Shown here in pieces: positions 41,732-49,788 of a DNA stretch of 64,000 bases. The stretch is from the NCBI GenBank assembly GCA_022825925.1, contig JAJDVW010000049.1, positions 1 through 64,000 of the forward strand. Reading direction: 5' to 3'. A model generated the notes under the pieces. It was not told the DNA's origin and ran no database searches. It saw nothing but the letters and a program-made list of their open reading frames with translations. This stretch comes from Pseudomonadales bacterium. GTDB taxonomy: Bacteria > Pseudomonadota > Gammaproteobacteria > Pseudomonadales > Azotimanducaceae. Made by a program: the position numbers and the translations under genes. Numbering within the stretch: position 1 is the stretch's first letter; every line of letters starts with the position of its first letter.

Positions 41732-43077
41732 GCGACGCGGACCGCGATCCGGTGGCAAGCGTTGTTCAGGTATCCGCGCGGGTTCCATGCGGGCAGCAGG
41801 ACGGGCTGCGACCGGCCCAGTGCGTCCACCGCCCGCGCCCAGACCTCGTAGTAGCCCGGCCGCGGAAAGTCGATGGAGGTGGACCAGTGCTGCCACGCCA
41901 GCCGGTTGACCGGTTCGGTCAGAGCCGCGTGTTGCCAGGTCGTGCCGAAGTCGATGGACGTGTGGACTTCGCGGACCGCAAGGTCGCCCGCCCAGGCGTG
42001 GCCGCGCGCCGTCGCCGGGGTCCCGAAGGGGAGGCGCACGCCTGATTCGGGGAAGGTGATCAGGGACTTCACCGGCATCGACTCGATGACGCACATGTCC
42101 GCGTCGGCCACCTCGGCACCGGGTACCACGGGGTCGCAGGGAACGCGGTAGGACTGGCCGCCCATCTTCTCGCCGTCGTGGACGCGGTCGCGCACGAGGA
42201 TGCGGGTCAGCCACTTGCCCCCGACGGAGCCGGGCCAGCCCCCCGCGACCATGCGTACGGGGTACCCGTGCAGCGGGGGGAGCGGCGCCCCGTTCATGTC
42301 CCAGGCGATGAGCGACTCTTCCTCCAGGGCCTTGGGCAGCGGCACGCCGCGCGAGATGGCCTGTTTCGCCGGGTCCCCGGAGATGTGCGCGTCCGCGGCC
42401 TCCCAGGCCACGTAGACGGCGTTCTCGCCGATGCCGCAGTACTCGAGGAGGTCCTTGAGGCGCACGCCCGTCCACCTCGGGCAGCCGACGGCCCCGGTCG
42501 TCCACTGGTTGCCCCGGGCCGGCGGGTGGAACTCCGAGCGTCCGTTGCCGCCGCATTCGAGTTGCAGTTGCAGGGTGTGGTGCGGGAAACGCCGCTGGGT
42601 CTCGCCCAGGGTCAGGCGGATCGGACGCAGGCAGGCCTCGCCGGCCACTTCGACGGTCCACGCCCCGGGGTCGATGTCCGCCGTGTCGGGGGGAGTCCCG
42701 TTGTTGCGCACGAACAGCCGCTCCGCCGGCGTCACCGCGTCGTCCAGCAGGTGCGCCGGGGTCTCGGCGTTCAGGGGCCGGTCGTTCAGGACCCGCAGGC
42801 CGTCCTTGCCCGGGATCGAGAAGGGGTCCGTCGTCTGGGCGAACGCCGCGGGGATCAGGCCCGCCGGCATGCGCTCGGCGAACGGGATCGCGCCGCCGAG
42901 GGCCGCGGACATGGCGGCCAAGCCGGAGCCGCGCAGGAAGCCGCGGCGCGTCAGGGGACTGCTCTCGCGACCCCAGACCCGGCGGTCCGCCTCGAGGGCA
43001 TCCGCATCGTAGAGGTCGTGCAAGCCTCTCTCGATCCTCACGCCCGTCTCCGTCGCCGCCCTTCCCAACGCGGACAT
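41728..43077 (-). CDS. molybdenum-dependent sulfite dehydrogenase catalytic subunit (SorA-like)
   Basis: A 449-residue periplasmic oxidoreductase. It carries a twin-arginine signal (LTRRGFLRGSGLAAMSAALGG, Arg44-Arg45) behind a long leader that is normal in this family. The molybdopterin ligand is Cys175 in LECGGNGRSEF, followed by WTGVRLKDLLEYCGI and WPGSVGGKWLTRI. A dimerisation domain ends the protein. Together with the overlapping cytochrome gene it would oxidise sulfite to sulfate. The ATG is 43077; a divergent VOC gene begins 44 bp away. SoxC is a relative but lacks this leader and wording. Confidence 0.85.
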   Translation of the reverse strand: MSALGRAATETGVRIERGLHDLYDADALEADRRVWGRESSPLTRRGFLRGSGLAAMSAALGGAIPFAERMPAGLIPAAFAQTTDPFSIPGKDGLRVLNDRPLNAETPAHLLDDAVTPAERLFVRNNGTPPDTADIDPGAWTVEVAGEACLRPIRLTLGETQRRFPHHTLQLQLECGGNGRSEFHPPARGNQWTTGAVGCPRWTGVRLKDLLEYCGIGENAVYVAWEAADAHISGDPAKQAISRGVPLPKALEEESLIAWDMNGAPLPPLHGYPVRMVAGGWPGSVGGKWLTRILVRDRVHDGEKMGGQSYRVPCDPVVPGAEVADADMCVIESMPVKSLITFPESGVRLPFGTPATARGHAWAGDLAVREVHTSIDFGTTWQHAALTEPVNRLAWQHWSTSIDFPRPGYYEVWARAVDALGRSQPVLLPAWNPRGYLNNACHRIAVRVA

Positions 43078-43121
43078 TTTGGGCGAAGGTATGCGCAGGC
43101 GCCAACGAACCGGAGATCGAG

Positions 43122-43820
43122 ATGAACAAGGTCCAGGGTCTGCATCACCTGGCCGTCTGCACGGCCGACATGAAAGCGCAGATCGAGTTCTTCACGGACA
43201 AGCTCGGGATGGAACTGGTCGCGCTCTACTGGATGCACGGCGTCCCGAACACCTGGCACGGGTTCCTGCGCCTGAACGACGAGAGCTCGATCGCCTTTGT
43301 CTGCAACCCCGGCATCGAGGAGATTCCCGTCCGACTCGGGGAGACGCATGCGGGCAATCCCGGCGCCAACTGTGCCCGGGGCGCGATGCAGCACGTGGCG
43401 CTTCGCGTGTCCGACCACGCCGAACTGCTGGCCATGCGGGACCGGTTGCGTGCGAAGGGCGTGCCGGTCATGGGGCCCATGGACCACGGGTTCTGCGCGT
43501 CGATCTACTTCGCGGGACCGGAGAACCTCTCCCTCGAACTCTCCTACTCGAAGGAGCCGATCGACGCGGACGCGTGGATCGATCCGGAGGTGACGGAGCT
43601 GGCGGGCATCTCGCCGGAGGAACTCGCCCGCTACAAGCGGCCGGCGGAGTACGAGGACGAAGGGGGCGCGGTCGCGCAGCCGGCGCTGGACGGCCCCGGC
43701 CCGCACATGACCAACTATCCGCCGGGCCTCTACGAGCGGGTGCTCGGCCGTCCGGACGAGACGGTCTGGAACAGCGTCGACAACCAGCCGCCGGTCAAGG
43801 TGGACGCGACTGCGGGATAG
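43122..43820 (+). CDS. VOC family (glyoxalase/extradiol dioxygenase-like) protein
   Basis: A 232-residue protein with two beta-alpha-beta-beta-beta units: LHHLAVCTADMKAQIEFFTDKLGM begins the first and MQHVALRVSDHAELLAMRDRL the second, ending in ENLSLELSYSKEP. The histidines and the glutamate in SLEL are placed as in metal-binding glyoxalases and extradiol dioxygenases. The C-terminal 60 residues are an extension of unknown role. It is divergent from the sulfite dehydrogenase operon. The reaction cannot be predicted from sequence. Confidence 0.8.
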   Translation: MNKVQGLHHLAVCTADMKAQIEFFTDKLGMELVALYWMHGVPNTWHGFLRLNDESSIAFVCNPGIEEIPVRLGETHAGNPGANCARGAMQHVALRVSDHAELLAMRDRLRAKGVPVMGPMDHGFCASIYFAGPENLSLELSYSKEPIDADAWIDPEVTELAGISPEELARYKRPAEYEDEGGAVAQPALDGPGPHMTNYPPGLYERVLGRPDETVWNSVDNQPPVKVDATAG

Positions 43821-43877
43821 GGGCTGCTTCCGTCATGTTTCGCATGGTTGCGGGTTTGCCGTTTCGGAGCGGCGCAG

Positions 43878-45206
43878 ATGCGTGAAGAAGGGGCCCTGCT
43901 GGCCCAGGCTCGCGTCGTGACCGCCGGGCACGAAGCGCTTGCGGCGGCCAATGGCCACTCCTTCAACCTGTTCTCGATACTCGGGATGGAAACCGACGAG
44001 GTGCACACCCACTCGGCCAGCCTGGCGGAGTTACCCAACCCGCAAGGCTCCCATCGGCAGGGGTCGGTGTTCGTGCGGCTGTTCGCCGAGCGGTTCAGCA
44101 TTCCGACCGATGGGATCGAGTCCGCGCGTATCTGGAGCGAGGGGGTGATCGACAAGGCCAGTCGGATCGACCTGATTTTGCTGATCGGTGATACGTGCGT
44201 GGTGGTGGAGAACAAGATACGGGCGCCGGATCAATGTCGCCAGTTGGAGCGCTATCACGCGTACGCATCGCAGTGGCCGAATCACAGAGTGCTCTACCTG
44301 ACGCTACACGGGGACGCCCCGGGCGACTATACGCTGGGAGACCTGTCGGCCGACGAGGTCGTTTGCGTCTCGTATGAGAACGACGTGCTCGGCTGGCTTG
44401 ACGACTGCATCAAGGAAGTCGCCCGCGTACCGCAGCTCCGAGAAATCCTCGCGCACTACCAGACGTTGTTGCGGAAACTGACGGGCAAGGCCACGGGAGA
44501 ACTGGTCATGGACCTCAAGGATTTGCTGAGACAACAGCAAGGAGACGCCTACAACTTCGAACTGGCGCCCGGGATCGCACGGGCGATGACGGCCCTCAGC
44601 GTGGAGAAGGAGTGGAAGTTCTGGCGTACGTTGAGGGACCGGCTTGCGGAAACCGACGCGCGCCCTTGGCGGATGAAGCGCCTCGATGTGAAGGAAGCAG
44701 CGTCGGTGCCGCTCAAGGAAGTTGACGAGGGGATCATCGGCCACGCCCACGGCATCGGCAACAAGAACAAGTGGCGCTACGGCTGGACGTTCAGGATCGA
44801 GTCGGACGGCGACCCGGAACGCTACCGCATCGGTGGCCACGACGTGCTCCTGAGAATCGAGTGTGACGGTGGCGGCTGGGGATTCTACGGCTTCATCGCG
44901 GTCGGAAACCCGGCCACGGGTCGTCGCCTGTCGCGCTCCGAGCACGGGCCTCTCTTCGAGGAGTGGGGTGGCCGGCTGTCCAAGGTCGAGGACGGATGGC
45001 GTACGGGCGGCGACCTTTGGGTGGCATGGGCGTGGCCCGACGAGGACGTGCCACTGCAGAAGGCTGCTGGTTGGCTGGAGCCCGCTGCCCTTCGCCGTCT
45101 GCTGGAAGGGAAGGCCGTCGACGCCCTCGTAACCGACGTCCACGCGACCATCGACGCGCTCGAGGGGGCGGCCGCCGCGCCCACGGGCAGCGACGAACTG
45201 CGGTGA
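43878..45206 (+). CDS. PD-(D/E)XK nuclease superfamily protein (PDDEXK_4 type)
   Basis: A 442-residue protein whose N-terminal part fits the PDDEXK_4 group: SASLAELPNPQGSHRQG...FVRLFAE, then RIDLILLIGDTCVVVENKI, giving the D...ExK active site, followed by DQCRQLERYHAY. The remaining 230 residues contain aromatic, beta-rich sequence of unknown role. These proteins are common in mobile and defence regions and may cut or bind DNA. GGAG eight bases upstream supports ATG 43878. The HigBA pair follows 105 bp later. Confidence 0.75.
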   Translation: MREEGALLAQARVVTAGHEALAAANGHSFNLFSILGMETDEVHTHSASLAELPNPQGSHRQGSVFVRLFAERFSIPTDGIESARIWSEGVIDKASRIDLILLIGDTCVVVENKIRAPDQCRQLERYHAYASQWPNHRVLYLTLHGDAPGDYTLGDLSADEVVCVSYENDVLGWLDDCIKEVARVPQLREILAHYQTLLRKLTGKATGELVMDLKDLLRQQQGDAYNFELAPGIARAMTALSVEKEWKFWRTLRDRLAETDARPWRMKRLDVKEAASVPLKEVDEGIIGHAHGIGNKNKWRYGWTFRIESDGDPERYRIGGHDVLLRIECDGGGWGFYGFIAVGNPATGRRLSRSEHGPLFEEWGGRLSKVEDGWRTGGDLWVAWAWPDEDVPLQKAAGWLEPAALRRLLEGKAVDALVTDVHATIDALEGAAAAPTGSDELR

Positions 45207-45275
45207 GGTAACGGCTCGGTCGATGAACGGGCCTCGACCGTGAGACCGACGCGTCGCTTCTCTCGCAGGACCCCT

Positions 45276-45304
45276 TTACGGAAACCGTAACACGGGTTAC
45301 GGTT
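45276..45304. promoter_or_regulatory. palindromic operator of the HigBA operon
   Basis: AACCGTAAC (45283-45291) and GTTACGGTT (45296-45304) form a perfect 9-bp inverted repeat with a 4-bp spacer, ending seven bases before higB. A further TTACGG half-site at 45276-45281 is spaced evenly to its left. The three half-sites (TTACGG, CCGTAA, TTACGG) suggest cooperative binding by HigA and conditional autorepression. Confidence 0.7.
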
Positions 45305-45311
45305 CGGGTGG

Positions 45312-45590
45312 ATGATACGGAGCTTCAAGAATCGGGAGACGCGCCGTTTCTTCCAGGGAGGCCGTGTCGCTGCGTTCCAGGGCTTCGCCACTCAAGCGGT
45401 GCGCCGGCTGGTTCTGCTCGACAGCGCGGAGACCCTCGGAGATCTTGCCGCATTGCCGAGCAACCGGCTGGAGACCCTGCTGGGCGACCGGGCCGGTCAG
45501 CACAGCATTCGGATCAATGCGCAATGGCGCGTCTGCTTCAGCTGGACGAACGACGGCCCGTGCGATGTCGAGATCGTGGATTATCACTGA
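45312..45590 (+). CDS. higB: HigB-type toxin (RelE/ParE superfamily mRNA interferase)
   Basis: A 92-residue toxin: MIRSFKNRETRRFFQGG, then LVLLDSAETLGDLAALPSNRLETLLGDRAGQHSIRINAQWRVCFSW and DVEIVDYH, the standard HigB/'plasmid maintenance killer' pattern with the catalytic basic residues and the terminal DYH. It would cut mRNA on the ribosome. It precedes the antitoxin, which is the usual order for HigBA, and the operator overlaps its promoter region. Confidence 0.9.
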   Translation: MIRSFKNRETRRFFQGGRVAAFQGFATQAVRRLVLLDSAETLGDLAALPSNRLETLLGDRAGQHSIRINAQWRVCFSWTNDGPCDVEIVDYH

Positions 45591-45601
45591 AGGAGGCTGA
45601 C

Positions 45602-45934
45602 ATGAACGCAAGGAACGGCATGGAACCGGTGCATCCCGGCGAAATCCTGCGCGGCGAACTTGACGAGTTCGGGCTGTCGGCCAATGCGCTGTCGAAGGCG
45701 CTGGGCGTGCCGGTGAACCGGGTGACGATGATCCTGAACGGCCAGCGGGGGGTGAGCGCGGACACCGCGCTGCGTCTCGCGCGCTACTTCGGCACGACGC
45801 CGCAGCTCTGGCTGAACCTGCAAAAGACGTGGGAGCTTCGCCGGGCGGAGATCGCGGCGGGTCGCGAGATCGCGAAGTGCGTTACGCCCCGGCCGGCGGC
45901 GGCTACTGGTGCGGCGGCCGATGCCCGTCCCTGA
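45602..45934 (+). CDS. higA: HigA-type antitoxin (XRE helix-turn-helix)
   Basis: A 110-residue antitoxin with VHPGEILRGELDEFGLSANALSKALGVPVNRVTMILNGQRGVSADTALRLARYFGTTPQLWLNLQ, the HigA/VapI DNA-binding domain. The C-terminal alanine-rich tail is longer than usual. AAGGAGG lies upstream and the gap to higB is 11 bp, so translation is coupled. It should neutralise HigB and repress the operon through the palindrome at 45276-45304. Confidence 0.9.
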   Translation: MNARNGMEPVHPGEILRGELDEFGLSANALSKALGVPVNRVTMILNGQRGVSADTALRLARYFGTTPQLWLNLQKTWELRRAEIAAGREIAKCVTPRPAAATGAAADARP

Positions 45935-45965
45935 TTGCCGCCGCCGATGGGTACGTCGTACCCGC

Positions 45966-46925
45966 TCACTGATCCTGTCCGGTGGCCAGCCTCGGAACCG
46001 GCATCATCTGCTGCCTGTACGGGAACACGTCGTCCACGCCGAGCATTTCCCGCAGGCGGGCCGGCTCCGCGCAGTCCTCCCACATCCCTTCGGGGATGGT
46101 CACCTGGAGATTCTCCTGCGGGCTCAGCGAGAAGTGGCGGTAGAAGCCGATCGCGTTCAGGCGCAGTCCCGGGGTCAGCTTGGGAAAGCTGCCGTGCCAG
46201 GTCGCGCCCTGCCAGAGGACCACCGAACCGCGCGGCCCTTCGGCCGGAACCGCGCGGGCGTCCGCATCGGGCCCGGGATATCCGGCGGCCAGATGGGAGC
46301 GGGGGACGTACGCCAGGCATCCGTCCCGCTTCGAGTACGGGGTGAGCATCCAGGTGGCATTGACGTGCAGCGCGCTCGCGCCCCAGGGCATCGGGCAGCC
46401 CCGGTCGTCGGGATGCAGGGCGATCGAGCCGGGTCTCGAGAATCCCGCCTGGCCCTCGGTCGGGGGCGTGCTCCGCCACTTGAGGTAGGAGGTCGAGTTG
46501 TCGAACCGCCGCATGCGGAAGGGGAACTCGACGGGGAAGCCGCCCTGGATCACGTAGCTGACCAGGGCGTCGACCGGCGGATTCGTCAGCAGGTCGCGAA
46601 AGCAGCGGTCGCGCTGCAGCAGTTGCTGCATCAGCATCACCGAAGGCTTCGGCTCCGGCGGCAGGCCCACGCTCGCCATGATGCGGTCCGTGCCGTCGGG
46701 CCATTCGAGGTCTCCCTCGGGGCCGTTCTCGAGGCTGCTCGGGCAACCGGTCATCCGCGTGAACTCGGCGAGCAGCACTTCGGTGCAGCGGTCGAGAGGG
46801 GCGTCGGTTACTCGGGTGACTTCGGGCGGGATGATCGTGAGCCCGTTCGACTGCAGTTCGAGGAGGTACGGTTCGAGCCCGTACTGTGCGATCTCGTCAC
46901 CGATCCGTTCGGCGATGCTGGTCAT
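45966..46925 (-). CDS. phytanoyl-CoA dioxygenase (PhyH) family protein
   Basis: A 319-residue dioxygenase. The metal motif is SIALHPDDRG (His171, Asp173) and the distal histidine is His244 in GATWHGSFPKLTPGLRLNA, which also holds the 2-oxoglutarate arginine. It belongs to the same subgroup as the tandem pair at 47824 and 48799 (shared DGCLAYVP.SH and NTWHG/ATWHG..PKLT.GLRLN), but is more diverged. GGGAGGACC precedes ATG 46925. It lies 28 bp after the alpha/beta hydrolase gene on the same strand and is probably co-transcribed with it. Confidence 0.8.
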   Translation of the reverse strand: MTSIAERIGDEIAQYGLEPYLLELQSNGLTIIPPEVTRVTDAPLDRCTEVLLAEFTRMTGCPSSLENGPEGDLEWPDGTDRIMASVGLPPEPKPSVMLMQQLLQRDRCFRDLLTNPPVDALVSYVIQGGFPVEFPFRMRRFDNSTSYLKWRSTPPTEGQAGFSRPGSIALHPDDRGCPMPWGASALHVNATWMLTPYSKRDGCLAYVPRSHLAAGYPGPDADARAVPAEGPRGSVVLWQGATWHGSFPKLTPGLRLNAIGFYRHFSLSPQENLQVTIPEGMWEDCAEPARLREMLGVDDVFPYRQQMMPVPRLATGQDQ

Positions 46926-46953
46926 GGCTGGTCCTCCCGCTTCCGGCGCACGC

Positions 46954-47721
46954 TCACTCCGCCAGGGGGTTGACGACACCGCGTCCGACGTCACCGGCCA
47001 GCCGGCGAGCGATGAACTCGAAGGCGAAGTCGATTTCCTCGGCGGGGATCTCCGGGTGCAGTCCCGGATTGGCGTGCAGCCGCTTGTCGGGACCGCCGAG
47101 CGCGTCGAACAGTTCGAGGCAGCCCATGCGGTCGAATATCTCGTCCTCGAGCTGCACCAGGAACAGCACCGGGATGTCGATCGCGGCGGCGTCGCGCGCG
47201 AGCCGTTCGCCGAACGCGCGGCCGAGTCCCCGGGTCCCGATGAGCCCCAGGGTGGCGGAGCGGGCGCCGATCCCGGAGGCCAGCAGCGGAATCCCGAACA
47301 TGGAGCCCATCGACAAGCCGAAGTAGGCGATCCGCCCGCCGCCGACCCCGGTGTCGCGGCGGATGCCCTCGAGGGCATCGTGCCAGTCCCGCACCATGTC
47401 CTCGACCGCGCCGTCGCGCTGCATCTCGACGCTCAGCGCCTCGCGGCCGCCGGGCGCAACGTGGCGCAGGCCATGCACGGGCCCGTCGATCGCGAGTACG
47501 GCGGCGTCACGCTCCCGGGCCATGCGTTTGCCCAGGTACGGGATCGGCGCCTGGTAGCGGTCGCCGGACGCGCCGTGACCGCAGAGCAGCAGCGGAGTGT
47601 CGGTGTCTGGAGCGGCCGGCAGCCAAAGTGCGCCGGTCACCGGGCGGGCATGGCCGCCCTCGATGCGGAAGTCTCTCGGCGCGCCGGGCGACGCCGTGCC
47701 GAGCCACTGCAGTGGTGCCAC
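46954..47721 (-). CDS. alpha/beta hydrolase
   Basis: A 255-residue serine hydrolase of the dienelactone-hydrolase/acyl-peptidase-like group: LWLPAAPDTDTPLLLCGHGASGDRYQ for the oxyanion region, nucleophile serine in FGLSMGSMFG, and VLFLVQLEDEIFDRMGCLELF before the C-terminal catalytic histidine. The GTG at 47721 was chosen because GGAG lies six bases upstream; a TTG at 47733 is an alternative. It is divergent from the tandem PhyH pair and upstream of another PhyH gene, so ester hydrolysis and dioxygenation may be linked. Confidence 0.75.
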   Translation of the reverse strand: MAPLQWLGTASPGAPRDFRIEGGHARPVTGALWLPAAPDTDTPLLLCGHGASGDRYQAPIPYLGKRMARERDAAVLAIDGPVHGLRHVAPGGREALSVEMQRDGAVEDMVRDWHDALEGIRRDTGVGGGRIAYFGLSMGSMFGIPLLASGIGARSATLGLIGTRGLGRAFGERLARDAAAIDIPVLFLVQLEDEIFDRMGCLELFDALGGPDKRLHANPGLHPEIPAEEIDFAFEFIARRLAGDVGRGVVNPLAE

Positions 47722-47823
47722 GCGATACTCCAAATCCGCCAGGTTCGGGTAGTATCTAAAATGTACGGCACTCGCTACAAGTGGGAGCCGCAAGTGAAAG
47801 CGACCGGTGGAGGAGGATCCGAC

Positions 47824-48774
47824 ATGGCCGAACCCGCGACCGCCGCCGTCCCCCACGACCCGCCTAACGCCGTCGACGCGATGTTGGCGCCGATCCGCGA
47901 ACTCGGGCTCGAGCAATATGTCGCCGAGCTCGAACACTACGGGTACACGGTCATTCCGCCCGAGCGGGTCGCCTCGCCGGAGTTCGTGGGACGGGTGCGG
48001 GACGCGGTCCTGCGCGTCGCCCACGAGCGCACCGGCGTCGAGCACGCCCTGGACCGGCCGGGCGACGCCGGGAGCTACGAGACCTTCCCGATTCAGTCCG
48101 ACCGGTATCTGCTGTACTACCTCCTGTTCGAGGACGAGGTCTTCGAGGAATGGCTCGAGAACCCGGTGCTCGCGGCGGTGGTCGACTACATCATGGGCGG
48201 GCAGGTGCAGCTCTCGAGCATGGTGTCGTTCGTCAAGTGGCGGGACCGGAACGCGAAGCCCGGCGATCCGGCCACGGGCCTGCATAGCGACTCGCCGGGG
48301 TCTCCGGAGGGCCTGCTTCCGTTCTCGCACAGCGCCGTCTGCAACGCCGCGCTGTGCCTCACGGACTACACGCGCGAAGACGGCTGCATCGCGATGGTGC
48401 CCGGCAGCCACCGCCTCGGGCGCGTTCCGCTCGAGGGCGAGGGCGTGGACCGCGCCGTACCCGCGGAGGGCCCCACGGGCTCGCTGATCGTGTGGCTCGG
48501 CAACACCTGGCACGGGGCGTTCCCCAAGCTCACCGAGGGGCTGCGGCTGAACGTGACGAGCTACCACTGTCACCCGGCGCTGAAGACGCAGGAGCGCTAC
48601 CAGGATGCCGTGCCTCCCGAGATGCTCGCGCGCCGCAGCGAGCGCTTCCGGCATCTCGTGGGCGCCTACGAGCCGTTTGGCTGGACCGTCAACGGCCCGG
48701 ACAAGGAGCGCATGATCAAGCGGCTGGCGCGGCTGACGGGGTTGGACGAGGGCATCATCCGCGCCGCCAGCTAG
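47824..48774 (+). CDS. phytanoyl-CoA dioxygenase (PhyH) family protein, tandem copy 1
   Basis: A 316-residue dioxygenase with GLHSDSPGS (His154, Asp156), distal His230 in NTWHGAFPKLTEGLRLNV and Arg241. The ATG at 47824 has GGAGGAGG upstream; a frame to 47761 without ribosome site was not used. TAAAAT at 47757-47762 is a possible -10 box in the divergent region. The next gene, 24 bp downstream, encodes a close paralogue with the same N terminus, so this is a recent tandem duplication. Confidence 0.85.
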   Translation: MAEPATAAVPHDPPNAVDAMLAPIRELGLEQYVAELEHYGYTVIPPERVASPEFVGRVRDAVLRVAHERTGVEHALDRPGDAGSYETFPIQSDRYLLYYLLFEDEVFEEWLENPVLAAVVDYIMGGQVQLSSMVSFVKWRDRNAKPGDPATGLHSDSPGSPEGLLPFSHSAVCNAALCLTDYTREDGCIAMVPGSHRLGRVPLEGEGVDRAVPAEGPTGSLIVWLGNTWHGAFPKLTEGLRLNVTSYHCHPALKTQERYQDAVPPEMLARRSERFRHLVGAYEPFGWTVNGPDKERMIKRLARLTGLDEGIIRAAS

Positions 48775-48798
48775 CGCAGATACGGAGAAGGAGTCGAC

Positions 48799-49755
48799 AT
48801 GGCTGAACCCGCGACCGCAACGGAGCACTATAACGTTCCGAACGCCCTCGATCCCGCGTTCGCCCCCATCCGCGAACTCGGCCTCGAGCCCTACATCGCC
48901 GAGCTCGAACACTACGGCTACACCATCATCCCGCCGGAACTCGTCGCCCCGCCCGACTTCGTCGCGCGCATGCGCGACGCCGTCCTGCGCGTCGCCCGCG
49001 AGCGCACCGGGGTCGAGCACGCGCTGGACAGGAACGGTGACGTCGGCGTCTACGAGACCTACCCGGTCCAGGCGGACCGCTACCTGCTCTATTACATGCT
49101 GTTCGAGGACGAGGTCTTCGAGGAGTGGCTCGAAAACCCGGTGCTCGCGGCGGTGATCGACTACATCCTGCGCGGCCAGGCCCACCTGTCGAGCCTGATA
49201 TCGTTCGTCAAGTGGCGGGACGGGAACGCCAGCCCCGGCGACCCGGCCACCTTCCTGCACAGCGACGCCCAGGGGTCTCCGGAAGGGGTGCTCCCGGCCA
49301 CGCACAGCCTCGTGTGCAACGCCGCGCTCTGCCTCACCGACTACACGCTGGAAGACGGCTGCATCGCGATGGTCCCGGGCAGCCACCGCCTCTGCCGGGT
49401 GCCCGGTCCGGGCGAGGGAGAGGGCCGGGCCGTCCCGGTGGAAGGGCCCACCGGTTCGTTGGTCGCGTGGCTCGGCAACACCTGGCACGGGGCGTTTCCG
49501 AAGCTAACGGACGGCCTGCGGCTGAACGTGACGAGCTACTTCTGTCACCCGGCGCTCAAGACGCAGGAACGTTACAAGGAGGCCGTGCCGCCCGAGATGC
49601 TGGCGCGTCGCAGCGCCCGTTTCCGTCGCCTGATGGGCGTCGACGACCCGATGGGATGGAAGGAACACGGCCCGGACGGGGAGCTGTTCATCAAGCTGGC
49701 GGCCCGGCAGACCGTGAAGGACGAGGACACCCTGCGGGCGAACTCCCGGCGCTGA
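48799..49755 (+). CDS. phytanoyl-CoA dioxygenase (PhyH) family protein, tandem copy 2
   Basis: A 318-residue paralogue of the preceding gene, sharing MAEPATA..., IRELGLE.Y.AELEHYGYT.IPPE and FEDEVFEEWLENPVLAAV. The metal motif is FLHSDAQGS (His154, Asp156), and NTWHGAFPKLTDGLRLNV is conserved. GGAGAAGGAG precedes the ATG. The residue after the HxD motif and the region 195-215 differ most from copy 1, which may alter substrate choice. Confidence 0.85.
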   Translation: MAEPATATEHYNVPNALDPAFAPIRELGLEPYIAELEHYGYTIIPPELVAPPDFVARMRDAVLRVARERTGVEHALDRNGDVGVYETYPVQADRYLLYYMLFEDEVFEEWLENPVLAAVIDYILRGQAHLSSLISFVKWRDGNASPGDPATFLHSDAQGSPEGVLPATHSLVCNAALCLTDYTLEDGCIAMVPGSHRLCRVPGPGEGEGRAVPVEGPTGSLVAWLGNTWHGAFPKLTDGLRLNVTSYFCHPALKTQERYKEAVPPEMLARRSARFRRLMGVDDPMGWKEHGPDGELFIKLAARQTVKDEDTLRANSRR

Positions 49756-49788
49756 TGCCCACCGGCGGTTGTGGCCGGCGGCGACGGG

